Source: Kushneria phyllosphaerae
GTDB taxonomy: Bacteria > Pseudomonadota > Gammaproteobacteria > Pseudomonadales > Halomonadaceae
Direction of reading: 5' to 3'
NCBI RefSeq assembly: GCF_900312995.1
Contig: NZ_ONZI01000001.1
Coordinates: 496,001 to 560,000, forward strand
Length of the DNA stretch: 64,000 nt
Part shown: positions 17,229 to 25,968 of the stretch, one piece after another
Position numbering within the stretch: position 1 is the stretch's first letter
Layout of the letters: each line of letters begins with the position of its first letter
Notes under the pieces: generated by a model
What the model saw: the letters and a program-made list of their open reading frames with translations, nothing else
Databases searched by the model: none
Told to the model about the DNA's origin: nothing
Made by a program: the position numbers and the translations under genes

Positions 17229-18437
17229 ATGATTGCCATGGGCAAAATGGTTCGCATGATGGGGGGCCTGATGATCGGGGCCGGGCTGCTGAGTGCCTGC
17301 AGCTCGGCGCCCTCACCTGACAATGCACCTGACGCCTTCTGGATGCCGCATCAGGAAAGAGACACTTCTACGACATCATCCTGCGTGCCGACAGGCCTGC
17401 CGCCGTTGGCGGCGGCCGACCATGTGCCCTCCGAGCGCTGGATGAAGGCTTCTCAAAAGCTGGCGGCGGGTGATCGTGTCCGTATCCGTGTGGTGGGCGA
17501 TGAGGATCGGCTGTCAGGTCTCTATCGACTCGACGACCGGGGAAGACTCTCCCTGCCGGGCCTGCCACCGCTGGAAAGTGCCGGCCTGTCGCTTGAGGAC
17601 ATCGAGACCCGACTGGGTGAGCGTCTTGTGAGCGAGGGCCTGATCCAGCCGCTGGCGCGAGTGGTCGAGATCAGCCTGGTCGAACAGGCCGGTTTGCCGA
17701 TTCCGGTCAGCGGCGCGGTATTTTCTCCCGGTACCGTCGAGGTCGGGGCCCGTTCGGCAGAGGAGCGTCTTGTCGCCGGTGAAGGCATCCTCAGCGGAGA
17801 TGCCAATCCCGAGCGCAGCGTCAGCGCGGCCATTCGTAACGCAGGTGGTCTGCGCCCGGATGCTGATCCCGGTCATGTTCGAGTGCTGCGCGGCGATCAG
17901 TGGACGGAGCTTGATCTGACCGGGCTGATTGAAGGCCGTCGCTTTGTCGATTTACAGGTCTCTCCCGGCGATCGTATTCAGGTGCCCAGTACCGGCTGTT
18001 TCAACGAGCAGCTGGTGCGCCCCGGGCCGCTGACACCGCCCGGTGTCAGGGTTTATATGTCCAATCTCTCCAGGCCGGCGGCCAGCAATGCAAGCTCTGC
18101 CATCGGCAAGGAGGCAACCAGCCTGCCCTATGGCACCCGGCTGCTGCAGGGGCTGGTCTCTGCCAACTGTGTGGGTGGCTCGGCCATGAGCGCGCATCGC
18201 CAGGCCCTTTTAATCTCCACCAACCCCATCAATCAGAAAAGCGTGGTGATCAAGCGCGATGTCGAGGGCATGCTGGCCAGCGCCGGCCGTGATCGCATCA
18301 ACCCCTTTCTGATGCCCGGCGATGCCATTGCCTGCTACGACAGCCGCATGATGAACGTGCGTGACGCCATCGCCATGTTTGGTAATGCGCTGGGATCGGT
18401 CTCCACCGCTATCCTGCTGGAGGATCTGGCGCAATGA
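17229..18437 (+). CDS. Wza-like polysaccharide export lipoprotein
   Basis: A 402-aa outer-membrane polysaccharide export protein. It begins with a lipoprotein signal and lipobox LLSAC (Cys24), followed by a Poly_export domain starting around KLAAGDRVRIRVVGDEDRLSGLYRLDDRGRLSLPGL. SLBB-type repeats follow (VSGAVFSPGTVEV; AIRNAGGLRPDADPGHVRVLRG). Wza-type proteins form the octameric exit channel for capsule or exopolysaccharide. It starts a rightward operon with the chain-length regulator (4-base overlap) and polymerase. Several in-frame ATGs near the start leave the exact N-terminus uncertain. Confidence 0.85.
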   Translation: MIAMGKMVRMMGGLMIGAGLLSACSSAPSPDNAPDAFWMPHQERDTSTTSSCVPTGLPPLAAADHVPSERWMKASQKLAAGDRVRIRVVGDEDRLSGLYRLDDRGRLSLPGLPPLESAGLSLEDIETRLGERLVSEGLIQPLARVVEISLVEQAGLPIPVSGAVFSPGTVEVGARSAEERLVAGEGILSGDANPERSVSAAIRNAGGLRPDADPGHVRVLRGDQWTELDLTGLIEGRRFVDLQVSPGDRIQVPSTGCFNEQLVRPGPLTPPGVRVYMSNLSRPAASNASSAIGKEATSLPYGTRLLQGLVSANCVGGSAMSAHRQALLISTNPINQKSVVIKRDVEGMLASAGRDRINPFLMPGDAIACYDSRMMNVRDAIAMFGNALGSVSTAILLEDLAQ

Positions 18438-19846
18438 GCCATGAATCGACCCTGGCCGAGCGCCGCCTGCTGAGGCTGTGGCGGCTGATACGCGACGGTC
18501 TGCCATCGCCGGGGCGCTACCGACGCTATATCGTCTCCGTCGCGCCCTTTTTGATCGGGATCTGGGCGCTGACGGTGTTTTATATTGTCGCCGCGCCGGT
18601 CAGTTACAAAAGCGCCATGACCCTGATTCTGCCCGGATCCGGCGCTGGCGGGTCAATCAACCTGGCGTCGATCGGCCAGGCCATGTCCCAGACCAGCTCG
18701 GCCTTTTCCAGCCCGACGCTGAGCCCGACCGAGAACTACAAGCGACTGCTGGGCGCTGATCTGACCCTGCAGCGGGGGGCCGAGCGGCTGGAGGATGGCA
18801 GCGACGCCCTGCCCAAACCCACCATCAAGCTGGTCGATCAGACCAACCTGATCATGGTGTCGATCACCGGCAGCACGCCGGATCAGGCCCGCGAGCGGCT
18901 GGAGGCGCTGCGCCATGCGTTTTTAAACCTTTTGGACAGGCTGCGCGAGGATGAAGCCGTCAAGCGCGAGGCTGCCGATCTGCTGCGCCTGGATGAGCTC
19001 GAGCAGAAGCTGCAGCAGGCCCAGCTACGGGTGTTGCAGTTTCAGGGCGAGACGGGGCTCGCCACGCTGGATCAGTTCAATCAACGCCTGGGGCGGGTGG
19101 ATGCCCTGCAGATCAGTGAAGAGCAGCTGCTGCGAGACGCGGGGCGTGAAAACGCTCGCCTTGAGCGACTGGCCTCACTGCTTGGGCTCTCCGAGGCACA
19201 GGCCCGTCACGCCCAGCTTTTGAAGGCCGATCCGCTGTTTCAGTCGCTGTTAAAAAGCTATGCCGATGTGTCGACGCAGTGGACGCAGGCCCGTGCCACG
19301 CTGGGCGATCGCCACCTGCGCATGACCGAGCTGGGTGCCGAGCGTGACAAGCTGCGCTCGGCACTGGTCGAGCGCGGCAGGGCCCTGACCGAACTGTCAT
19401 TGAGGGCACTGAACGATTTTGTGGATCTGGCGGTCAACGGCAGCCGCGAGCGGCTGATGGATGAGTGGATGAGCTCGGCCGGTGTCAGCGCCGGGGCTGG
19501 TGCCGCACTTGAATCAGTACGTGAGCAGATTCATCGCAGCAGCCGTGAAACAGATCGGCTGGTCCGTGAGGCCGCGCGGCTGTCTGATCTGATGCGCGAG
19601 CAGCAGGTAGCCGAGGCGGTTTTCTCCTCGGCGCTGGCGCGTCTGGATACCAACAAGTCGGACCCCTTCGCCTCTTACCCGCTGGTGCAGACCTTTGAAC
19701 CGCCTTCCCTGCCGGATCGTCCGGCCTCGCCCTCTGTCAAGCTGGCGCTGGCCGGGGCGATCGTGGCTTCCATGATGATCATTATGGGCTTTCTTCTGTT
19801 GTGGCTACGTCAACCAATTATCCAGTTACTGCTGCCGAAAAAATAA
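18434..19846 (+). CDS. Wzz/GumC-like polysaccharide co-polymerase (chain-length determinant)
   Basis: A 470-aa inner-membrane protein with a transmembrane helix near residues 36-55 (VAPFLIGIWALTVFYIVAAP) and another near the C-terminus (LALAGAIVASMMIIMGFLLLWL). Between them is a long periplasmic region rich in predicted coiled coil (ELEQKLQQAQLRVLQFQ; EQIHRSSRETDRLVREAARL). This is the topology of Wzz/PCP proteins that set polymer length. No tyrosine-kinase domain follows and no Walker motif is present. It overlaps wza-like by 4 bases and the polymerase gene by 46. Motif conservation is low, so the call rests on architecture and operon. Confidence 0.8.
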   Translation: MSHESTLAERRLLRLWRLIRDGLPSPGRYRRYIVSVAPFLIGIWALTVFYIVAAPVSYKSAMTLILPGSGAGGSINLASIGQAMSQTSSAFSSPTLSPTENYKRLLGADLTLQRGAERLEDGSDALPKPTIKLVDQTNLIMVSITGSTPDQARERLEALRHAFLNLLDRLREDEAVKREAADLLRLDELEQKLQQAQLRVLQFQGETGLATLDQFNQRLGRVDALQISEEQLLRDAGRENARLERLASLLGLSEAQARHAQLLKADPLFQSLLKSYADVSTQWTQARATLGDRHLRMTELGAERDKLRSALVERGRALTELSLRALNDFVDLAVNGSRERLMDEWMSSAGVSAGAGAALESVREQIHRSSRETDRLVREAARLSDLMREQQVAEAVFSSALARLDTNKSDPFASYPLVQTFEPPSLPDRPASPSVKLALAGAIVASMMIIMGFLLLWLRQPIIQLLLPKK

Positions 19847-21081
19847 TCTCTGTTGCCATCCAGAGCACCTGGCTGCTCTGGATGATCGGTGGGTTATATA
19901 TCGCCGGGCCGGCATTGAGCTGGATTCTGGCGCTGATGGCGGCCATCACATTCTATATTGCGCCGGCGCTGCCGGCCGACTCGCGCCCGCCCCCGCTACA
20001 CCCGGCGATCTGGATCTGGCTGCTGGGCATGCTGGCCATGCTGTTGATTCTGATCGCCGGGCATCAGCTCAACGAGCTGGGCACCGGCAAGACCATCAAG
20101 TCTTCCATCGGCTGGGCCAAGGGATGGGCGCTGCTGGCCCTTTTCCCGCTGGCCGGGGCGGCGCTTTCCATTCGCCCTGAAGTGATCTATCGGGCTGTCT
20201 GTCGGCTGGGGCTGCAGACCCTCTTTCTGATGCCCTTTTTTTTGGTGGCGCCCTCTATCGGGCTGCCGGGGCTTTTGTATGTGTCGCCTCTCAAGGTGGT
20301 CGGCGGCTCGGGGCCGGAATACTTCGCGGTGATTCTCTATACGCTGGAGCCTGGCGCCGGCACGCCGCGCTGGCAGTTCTTTGCGCCCTGGTCGCCGGCA
20401 GCAGGGATGATTGCGGTCGTCCATATTCTCTGTGCTCTGGAGGAGAAACATCGGGGCTGGCGAGTGGTGGGCGTGATGGCCGGGCTTTTGCTGGCGCTTT
20501 TGTGTCAGTCGCGGCTGGCACTGGTGGCCCTGGCGATTGTCTGGCCGCTGGCCTTTGCGTTCAGCCGGCTCAAGCGCGCATGGCTCTGGTTTACGGCGGC
20601 ACCGGCGATTTTTCTTCTGGGGCTCTTTGCGCCTCAAATCAATATTCTGGTAGAAACTGCCATCGATCGCTTTACCGGCGCGCGAGCCGACTCCAGTCGA
20701 GTAAGAGCGGCGCTTGGACGTATTGCCGTAGAGCGCTGGCGCAATGAGGCGCCCTGGTTCGGTCATGCCGTGGTCGAAAACGGCCCCCACCTGGTGGAGT
20801 ACATGCCGATCGGTAGCCATCACAGCTGGTTCGGTCTGCTGTTCGTCAAGGGGCTGACCGGGGTGGTCGCTCTGGTACTGCCCATGGCGGCCAGCATGTG
20901 GATGGCGGCGCGACTCTCTGTTGATCAGGCCGTGGGCCGTGTCGCGCTCTCCATGCTGCTGACACTGACGCTCTACAGCTTCGGCGAAAATCTCGAAATC
21001 CTGAGCTATCTCTACTGGCCAGCGTTGGTGTTGGTGGGCATTGCGGCGCGTGAGGCTGCCCTGCGTCGGCAACGGGGCTGA
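19801..21081 (+). CDS. Wzy-like O-antigen ligase/polymerase family membrane protein
   Basis: A 426-aa protein with about ten hydrophobic helices and a larger periplasmic loop holding SRVRAALGRIAVERWRNEAPWFGHAVVENGPHLVEYMPIGSHHSWFGLLFVKG. This H-x-x-W/G region is typical of the Wzy_C/WaaL family. It probably polymerises repeat units on undecaprenyl diphosphate at the periplasmic face. The start is a GTG inside the co-polymerase gene (46-base overlap); no better start is visible before the first helix. It ends one base before the convergent glycosyltransferase gene. Confidence 0.75.
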   Translation: MATSTNYPVTAAEKIISVAIQSTWLLWMIGGLYIAGPALSWILALMAAITFYIAPALPADSRPPPLHPAIWIWLLGMLAMLLILIAGHQLNELGTGKTIKSSIGWAKGWALLALFPLAGAALSIRPEVIYRAVCRLGLQTLFLMPFFLVAPSIGLPGLLYVSPLKVVGGSGPEYFAVILYTLEPGAGTPRWQFFAPWSPAAGMIAVVHILCALEEKHRGWRVVGVMAGLLLALLCQSRLALVALAIVWPLAFAFSRLKRAWLWFTAAPAIFLLGLFAPQINILVETAIDRFTGARADSSRVRAALGRIAVERWRNEAPWFGHAVVENGPHLVEYMPIGSHHSWFGLLFVKGLTGVVALVLPMAASMWMAARLSVDQAVGRVALSMLLTLTLYSFGENLEILSYLYWPALVLVGIAAREAALRRQRG

Positions 21082-21082
21082 C

Positions 21083-22117
21083 TTACGCCGGCCGTGTGCC
21101 CTGTAAAAGCCTTTCGGCGTTTTGATGGGGGCATGGTGCCAACAGCTCGCGCCAGGCTGTGGTGCGCTCTTTCACCAGATCAGTGACCGACGAGCGCCCT
21201 GCGTGACCCATGCAAATCAGCTCAATGCCGGTCATCTCCTCCAGGCGGTAGCGCAATCCGGTGGGCGAATCGAAGTCCACCAGATATCCGGCCTGACCGA
21301 CCTGCTCTGGCAGCCCGTCCACATCCGATACCAGGATGGGGCGACCGGCCTGGCGTGCTTCGGTCGCGACCAACCCCCAGGCTTCCCAGCGCGATGGAAT
21401 GGCAATGACATCACACTGTTCCAGAAACTCTGCCCGACTGCTCACCGGCCCGGTGAAATGGATATGGGGTGCTTCCCCGGCGATCTTGCGAAGCGTGTCC
21501 TCAAGCGGCCCGAAGCCGCCTACGCGCAGCTCAAAGCGTTTACTGTCCAGCGCGGTAAAACGCTCGATCAAGGCCTCCAGCCCCTTCTGCTCGCTGAAGC
21601 GACCATAGGCACCCACGACCAGCGGACGCTGGCCGCGCCAGTCCGACAGCGGCAGGTGCTCCAACGCTTCGGTCGGGCTCCAGGGCGGAATGACACACAG
21701 TCGCCGCGCCGGGACGCCGACCGCCTGATGCAACCACTGGCGTTGGGCCTTCGAGACCGCGACCACCCGCTCGAAAAAGCGATAGTACAGTGACAGCATG
21801 CGGCGAAAGCGCCAGCGGTGCGGTACACAGCGCGCCTCCCAGGCCGCGGTATAGCTGTGTTCAATATGCATCAGCCGGGCATTCCGGTAACGCCAGCGCA
21901 GTGCTGCCATAAAGGGCAGCGCCCGCCACCGCGGCGAAAAGTGCGTGATGATGATATCGGCATCGATCTCCGGTACGCGACAGCCTTCCGGGTTGACCTG
22001 GCACACGCTGGATTCAATGACCTCGGCCAGGGCCGCCTGTTCAAAGATCGCAAGGGCCTGGGTGACGCCACCGAGCGAGAGATCGTCAAGCAGATGAACC
22101 ACCTTTAGCTTCTTCAT
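21083..22117 (-). CDS. Glycosyltransferase family 4 (GT-B fold)
   Basis: A 344-aa cytoplasmic glycosyltransferase. The N-terminal donor-side start is KVVHLLDDLSLGGVTQALAIF; the C-terminal Glycos_transf_1 domain has VVGAYGRFSEQKGLEALIERF and the E-x7-E-like segment PSRWEAWGLVATEARQAGRPILVSDVDGLPE. It would add a sugar to the lipid-linked repeat unit of the exopolysaccharide. It overlaps the upstream GT2 gene in an ATGA arrangement. Sugar specificity cannot be read from sequence. Confidence 0.85.
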   Translation of the reverse strand: MKKLKVVHLLDDLSLGGVTQALAIFEQAALAEVIESSVCQVNPEGCRVPEIDADIIITHFSPRWRALPFMAALRWRYRNARLMHIEHSYTAAWEARCVPHRWRFRRMLSLYYRFFERVVAVSKAQRQWLHQAVGVPARRLCVIPPWSPTEALEHLPLSDWRGQRPLVVGAYGRFSEQKGLEALIERFTALDSKRFELRVGGFGPLEDTLRKIAGEAPHIHFTGPVSSRAEFLEQCDVIAIPSRWEAWGLVATEARQAGRPILVSDVDGLPEQVGQAGYLVDFDSPTGLRYRLEEMTGIELICMGHAGRSSVTDLVKERTTAWRELLAPCPHQNAERLLQGTRPA

Positions 22118-23106
22118 GCGATGTCTCCTGTTTGCTGGCGCCGAGCGAGCAGCCTTTGGAAGGTGGCCTGCGGCAGCCAGCGGGCGGCCACGGCGGCCAG
22201 AGCCGTCTCCAGAGTCTTGAGCGGGTCACGCCAGAGCAGGGCCGGACTGGTGTGAAGGGCCTGACAGGTCAGCGAGAAGGCAAAACCGCCATCCTGAAGC
22301 TGTACTGCTCGACGGGCCAGGTAGCGCAGCTGATAGGCGCGGGCGAGCTGGCCGTATTTCTTGATCAGCGCGGGGGCATAGCTGCCGGCCTTGTCGACCG
22401 CCTGCTGCCAGCTGTCGAACTGGCGGATGATGTTGGCAGAGAGCCCGCCCTCCACGATGCGGTAATCCACCAGCAGACCACTGATGCCTTCGAACACGCA
22501 GCCGGCGCCGGCGCTCATTCTCAGCCACATTTCGATGTCCTCGGACTGGCGGAAACTCTCGTCGAACCAGCAGGTACGTCCCGGCTCTTCGGGATGAGCA
22601 AAGGCGACGCGGTCCAGCGCGCTGCGCCGGATGATGGCGGCCGAGCCATTGCCTACCGGGTTGCGGGTCAGGATATGGTGAGGACGCACGCCGGCCAGCC
22701 GGGGGCGCTGCGCAATGCCCAGTGGCTGCCCATCGCCATCGATCAGCCGTGAACCGCTGTAGCTGACATCCACCCGGTCATTGGCATTGAGATGAATGAA
22801 GTGCATGGCCAGGCGAGTGGCGTGCCAGCGATCATCGGCATCCAGCAGGGCGATGTAGCGGCCTCGGGCGGCGGCGATACCGGTATTGCGGGCTGCGGCC
22901 AGTCCGCGATTGCGCTGGCTTAGGATACGAATGCGCGCATCCTGAAAGCCTCGGCAGATGGCCAGGCTGCCATCGTGACCACCGTCATCGACAATGATCA
23001 ACTCAAAATCCTTGAAGGTCTGCGCCAGTACCGACTCGATGGCCTCGGCCACAAACTGCTCAACGTGGTACACCGGCATGACAACGGAAAAGATGGGCGT
23101 ATTCAT
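22114..23106 (-). CDS. Glycosyltransferase family 2 (GT-A fold)
   Basis: A 330-aa enzyme with the family 2 start FSVVMPVYHVEQFVAEAIESVLAQ, LIIVDDGGHDGS, the nucleotide-sugar/metal motif LDADDRW (about residue 93), and EEPGRTCWFDESFRQSEDIEMWLRMS as the likely acceptor/base region. It is a close relative of the other family 2 gene at 23.4-24.3 kb, with the same MNTP start and similar overall layout, suggesting duplication. It has its own promoter region: a TGGCACG -24 element and LuxO-type boxes lie directly upstream, and AGGAG precedes the ATG. Confidence 0.85.
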   Translation of the reverse strand: MNTPIFSVVMPVYHVEQFVAEAIESVLAQTFKDFELIIVDDGGHDGSLAICRGFQDARIRILSQRNRGLAAARNTGIAAARGRYIALLDADDRWHATRLAMHFIHLNANDRVDVSYSGSRLIDGDGQPLGIAQRPRLAGVRPHHILTRNPVGNGSAAIIRRSALDRVAFAHPEEPGRTCWFDESFRQSEDIEMWLRMSAGAGCVFEGISGLLVDYRIVEGGLSANIIRQFDSWQQAVDKAGSYAPALIKKYGQLARAYQLRYLARRAVQLQDGGFAFSLTCQALHTSPALLWRDPLKTLETALAAVAARWLPQATFQRLLARRQQTGDIA

Positions 23107-23146
23107 GGCACTGCTCCTGTTTTTTGATCACTCTGTCTTTTAGGTA

Positions 23147-23161
23147 TCAAAAAGCGTGCCA
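23147..23161 (-). promoter_or_regulatory. Sigma-54 type promoter for the GT2-GT4 operon
   Basis: On the minus strand TGGCACGCTTTTTGA matches the -24 element TGGCACG exactly and the -12 element as TTGA in place of TTGC, with correct spacing. It lies about 40 bases before the start codon. LuxO-type boxes are about 90-130 bases further upstream, the usual enhancer distance. Confidence 0.6.
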
Positions 23162-23247
23162 ACTTTTTAAAGCCTTCCATTTCAATGGGTTATGATCTTC
23201 AAGAAAAGAGGTGGTGCAGATTGCAACGGTGCGGCGTTTGCCAGACT

Positions 23248-23279
23248 TTGCATATTGCAAAGGTTGTTGCGTATTGCAT
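23248..23279. promoter_or_regulatory. Two LuxO-type boxes, one perfect
   Basis: TTGCATATTGCAA (23248-23260) is a perfect match to TTGCAWWWTGCAA. TTGCGTATTGCAT (23267-23279) matches 11 of 13. Their centres are 19 bases apart, close to two helical turns. They sit upstream of the sigma-54 element at 23147-23161. Confidence 0.7.
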
Positions 23280-23318
23280 GATTTTGATGAGCCTGCATGA
23301 AGCGACATCGTGAAACGC

Positions 23319-23354
23319 CACACGGCGCCGCCCCTTCCGGGGCGGCGCCGTGTG
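23319..23354 (-). terminator. Strong hairpin terminator after the flippase-GT2 operon
   Basis: A 16-bp perfect stem (arms 23319-23334 and 23339-23354, CACACGGCGCCG type, TTCC loop) lies 57 bases after the GT2 stop on the minus strand. It isolates that operon from the next control region. The T-run is short (GTTT). Confidence 0.7.
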
Positions 23355-23410
23355 ATCAGCGCTGACGCAGTCGAACAGGTCCAGATCAAACAGGTGCAAG
23401 TCGCACGGGG

Positions 23411-24340
23411 TCAGGCGAACAGGCGCTGGCGCAGCGAGACCGGCAGCATCGGGCTGATCATCGCGCCCAGCAGGGTCAGGCCGCCGCGGCGATAATCCTG
23501 CAAAAAGGCGTGAGGCGAGGTTTTGACGCCTTCGCAGGCAAAGTGCCAGGCCCGACTCGGCGAGCTTCCTGCACGCAGGGCCCGACGGGCCAGATATCGG
23601 CAGTAGAGCGCGCGCGCCGGGACGATATCGAATCGGTCGGCGTAGTCTTCGACCAGCTGTTGCCAGCCGCTGTACATGGCTTCCAGATTGGTGGACAGAC
23701 CTTCTGGTGACAGGCGATAGCCTACCAGAACCTGATCGAGTCCCATGACGTGTCCATCTTTGGCGATGGCACGGGCGAGCCACTCCTGATCCTCGGCATA
23801 CTGCATGCCATCGCGGAAAGTGACGCCTTTTTCCCAGAAGGCACGGCGTACCACCAGGTTGGAACAGGTGCAGACCGGGTTTTCACCCAGCGCCTGAACA
23901 AGCGTCAGACGGCCTTCCGGTACCGTGGAGCAGGTGGCCGCCGTTTGCAGGGTGTCGTGCTCGTCGGCCAGAAAGGCGATGCCGGCATAGCTGACATCCA
24001 CGCCGGGATGGCGCTGATGAAACTGCCAGTGCTGCTCGAGCTTGTGTGAGTCCCAGAGATCGTCGGCGTCCATGAAGGCAATCCATTCGCCCCGTGCCTG
24101 TGCCGCACCGCGATTGCGGGCGGCTGAAACCCCCTGGTTGGACTGATGGATGACCCGGATGCGAGCGTCATGTCGAACCCAGCGCGCCAGACGGTCAGCG
24201 GTGTCATCGGTCGAGCCGTCATTGATAAGCCAGACTTCGAAATCGGCCAGGCTCTGGGCCAGGACGCTACGAAGGGTCCTGTTGAGTTCGGCGCCAGCGT
24301 TGTAGACCGGAATAACGACGGAAAATTTTGGCGTGTTCAT
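23411..24340 (-). CDS. Glycosyltransferase family 2 (GT-A fold)
   Basis: A 309-aa enzyme: FSVVIPVYNAGAELNRTLRSVLAQSL, LINDGSTDDTADRL, VSAARNRGAAQARGEWIAFMDADDLWD (DxD near residue 90), and MQYAEDQEWLARAIAKDG as the likely ED-type catalytic region. It would elongate the lipid-linked repeat unit. I take the ATG at 24340, which gives the same MNTP start as its paralogue and an ATGA overlap with the flippase gene; another ATG lies six bases earlier. Sugar specificity unknown. Confidence 0.85.
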   Translation of the reverse strand: MNTPKFSVVIPVYNAGAELNRTLRSVLAQSLADFEVWLINDGSTDDTADRLARWVRHDARIRVIHQSNQGVSAARNRGAAQARGEWIAFMDADDLWDSHKLEQHWQFHQRHPGVDVSYAGIAFLADEHDTLQTAATCSTVPEGRLTLVQALGENPVCTCSNLVVRRAFWEKGVTFRDGMQYAEDQEWLARAIAKDGHVMGLDQVLVGYRLSPEGLSTNLEAMYSGWQQLVEDYADRFDIVPARALYCRYLARRALRAGSSPSRAWHFACEGVKTSPHAFLQDYRRGGLTLLGAMISPMLPVSLRQRLFA

Positions 24341-25620
24341 GCGCATACCCTCCTTGCGATAACCGTGTGCTTGTCGTCATGGCGACGATAGATGGCATAA
24401 AGGGAACCCGGGATCAAAATCAGTGCCAGTCCGCCGACGTAGGCGGCTGCGGCCATCATCAGGGTGGCGCCGGAGAAGGCCAGGATACCGCCCAGTGCGG
24501 CGGCAGCGGCCAGGCTGGTCATGAGGGCTTCGGCGCCCGGTGTGTTGTTGGCCCGCAGCCAGGCACTGGCCACGGCGGCAAAAATCATCGGCACGCCACC
24601 CAGTGCCAGAACGGCGACCAGCGGGGCGGCGTCGCGCCACTGCTCGCCAAAGACCAGCGGGACATACCAGTGGGCCAGCCCAACCTGAGCGGCCAGCACC
24701 GGCAGAAAGAGCACCAGCCCCAGCATGAGCCCCTGACGGCAGCGACGGCGGCGAGCCATGGCATCCGGTGCGGCGCTGAGACGGGGAAACAGCACCTGAC
24801 CCAGCGCGACAATGAAAGAGGTCGTCATGCCAAGGCCTGCATTGAAGGCAAAGTAATAGATCCCGAGTGCCTGAACACCGAAAAAGGCCCCGATCAGCAG
24901 CTTGTCGAGCTGGGCACGGGCGGCATTGGTCATCTCGCAGACCAGAATACTGGCACCAAAGCCGATGAAGTCGCGCCACGGGGCAAGACCTGCTTCAGGG
25001 CTGGAGGCCCAGCGACGCGCGCGGCGCATGCCGATCAGCCACAGGGGGGCGGTCAGAAGCTTGGGCAATACGATGGCCCAGGCGCTGGGCCAGATCAGTA
25101 CCAGTCCCAGGGTCAGCAGATGATCGGCGATGGTCTGGCCTGCCGCGATGGAGGCGATGGTGGCAAAGCGTTCTTCCCGCATCAGCAGAAAGGCCTGCAC
25201 CAGACCACCCGGCATCAGAAGATAGACGCCTGACAGGATGGTCAGCATCCGGGCGATGTCATGCATGCCGGCCAGCGCAAGGATGCCTGACAGCATCAGC
25301 TGTACGGCGCAGACCATCAGACACCACAGCCAGAAAAGCCGATGTGCGGTGTTGCAGACAGCGGCCAGGCTGTCGTCGTCGGCAGCAATGATGCGCTGGC
25401 CGATACCGGCGTTGGCCAGCACCCGGACAATTTCAAACAGGCTGAGGGCCAGGGCTGCCAGACCCATGATGGTGGGAGACACCTGACGGGCGATGACCAC
25501 GATGGTCAGAATCCTGACCACCCGGGTGGCCATTTCGGCACTGCCAAAGGCGGCCAGCCCTCGGCTGAGCTGCTTCATGTCGGCACTGAGAAGGCCACGA
25601 TAGCGGGCGAATGGAGTCAT
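24337..25620 (-). CDS. Wzx-type polysaccharide flippase
   Basis: A 427-aa polytopic membrane protein with about twelve hydrophobic segments, start MTPFARYRGLLSADMKQLSRGLAAFGSAEMATRVVRILTIVVIARQVSPTIMGLAALALSLFEIVR. This resembles the MOP/polysaccharide-transporter family: the short amphipathic start, then the first helices ending in a G-A/L-rich stretch. It would flip undecaprenyl-linked repeat units to the periplasm. It is the first gene of the leftward operon with a GT2 and has a TGGCACG sigma-54 element 37 bases upstream. Confidence 0.8.
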   Translation of the reverse strand: MTPFARYRGLLSADMKQLSRGLAAFGSAEMATRVVRILTIVVIARQVSPTIMGLAALALSLFEIVRVLANAGIGQRIIAADDDSLAAVCNTAHRLFWLWCLMVCAVQLMLSGILALAGMHDIARMLTILSGVYLLMPGGLVQAFLLMREERFATIASIAAGQTIADHLLTLGLVLIWPSAWAIVLPKLLTAPLWLIGMRRARRWASSPEAGLAPWRDFIGFGASILVCEMTNAARAQLDKLLIGAFFGVQALGIYYFAFNAGLGMTTSFIVALGQVLFPRLSAAPDAMARRRRCRQGLMLGLVLFLPVLAAQVGLAHWYVPLVFGEQWRDAAPLVAVLALGGVPMIFAAVASAWLRANNTPGAEALMTSLAAAAALGGILAFSGATLMMAAAAYVGGLALILIPGSLYAIYRRHDDKHTVIARRVCA

Positions 25621-25656
25621 GAGAAAGGTCCGTTGTGTGTCGTTGCCTTTCCTCTA

Positions 25657-25671
25657 ACATTTTTCGTGCCA
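25657..25671 (-). promoter_or_regulatory. Sigma-54 type promoter for the flippase operon
   Basis: On the minus strand TGGCACGAAAAATGT has a perfect -24 TGGCACG. At -12 there is ATGT, so G is kept and C is T. It lies 37-51 bases before the flippase start. The LuxO-type boxes at 25748-25825 are about 80-165 bases upstream. Confidence 0.55.
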
Positions 25672-25747
25672 ACTCCATTAAATCTTCAAGCTTTCAAAAG
25701 ATTTACATTTTTTTTATGACGGGCGACGACAGATGTTTTTCAGCGTT

Positions 25748-25825
25748 TCGCGTATTGCATGGATGTTTTGTTGCATAACGCAAAGATTTTAAGCATTTCG
25801 CTTTTTGCATATTTGCAATATGCGA
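25748..25825. promoter_or_regulatory. Cluster of four LuxO-type boxes shared by divergent polysaccharide promoters
   Basis: TCGCGTATTGCAT (25748-25760), TTGCATAACGCAA (25771-25783, 12 of 13), TCGCTTTTTGCAT (25798-25810) and TTGCAATATGCGA (25813-25825, 12 of 13) lie between the leftward and rightward sigma-54 elements. The cluster can serve both the flippase and priming-transferase promoters. It accounts for the middle of the otherwise gene-free stretch 25621-25968. Confidence 0.65.
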
Positions 25826-25911
25826 TAAATAACTGGAATTTCGAACATAAACTTTACGTCCATACGTGCTTTTGAACTATAAGAAACTGTTTGATAACAA
25901 TTTTTACAAAT

Positions 25912-25926
25912 TGGCACGGTTTGTGA
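25912..25926 (+). promoter_or_regulatory. Sigma-54 type promoter for the priming glycosyltransferase
   Basis: TGGCACGGTTTGTGA has a perfect -24 TGGCACG and GTGA at -12 (G kept, C is A). It is 43 bases before the ATG at 25969. The LuxO-type cluster lies about 90-165 bases upstream. Confidence 0.55.
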
Positions 25927-25968
25927 ATTAACTCCGGTGACAAGCACACAGGCCCATCGGAGGCGACC

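Noticed and set aside
23147..23389. 80-aa open frame between the glycosyltransferase operons
   Set aside because: It spans the terminator hairpin and the LuxO-type boxes and encodes nothing recognisable; the stretch is regulatory.
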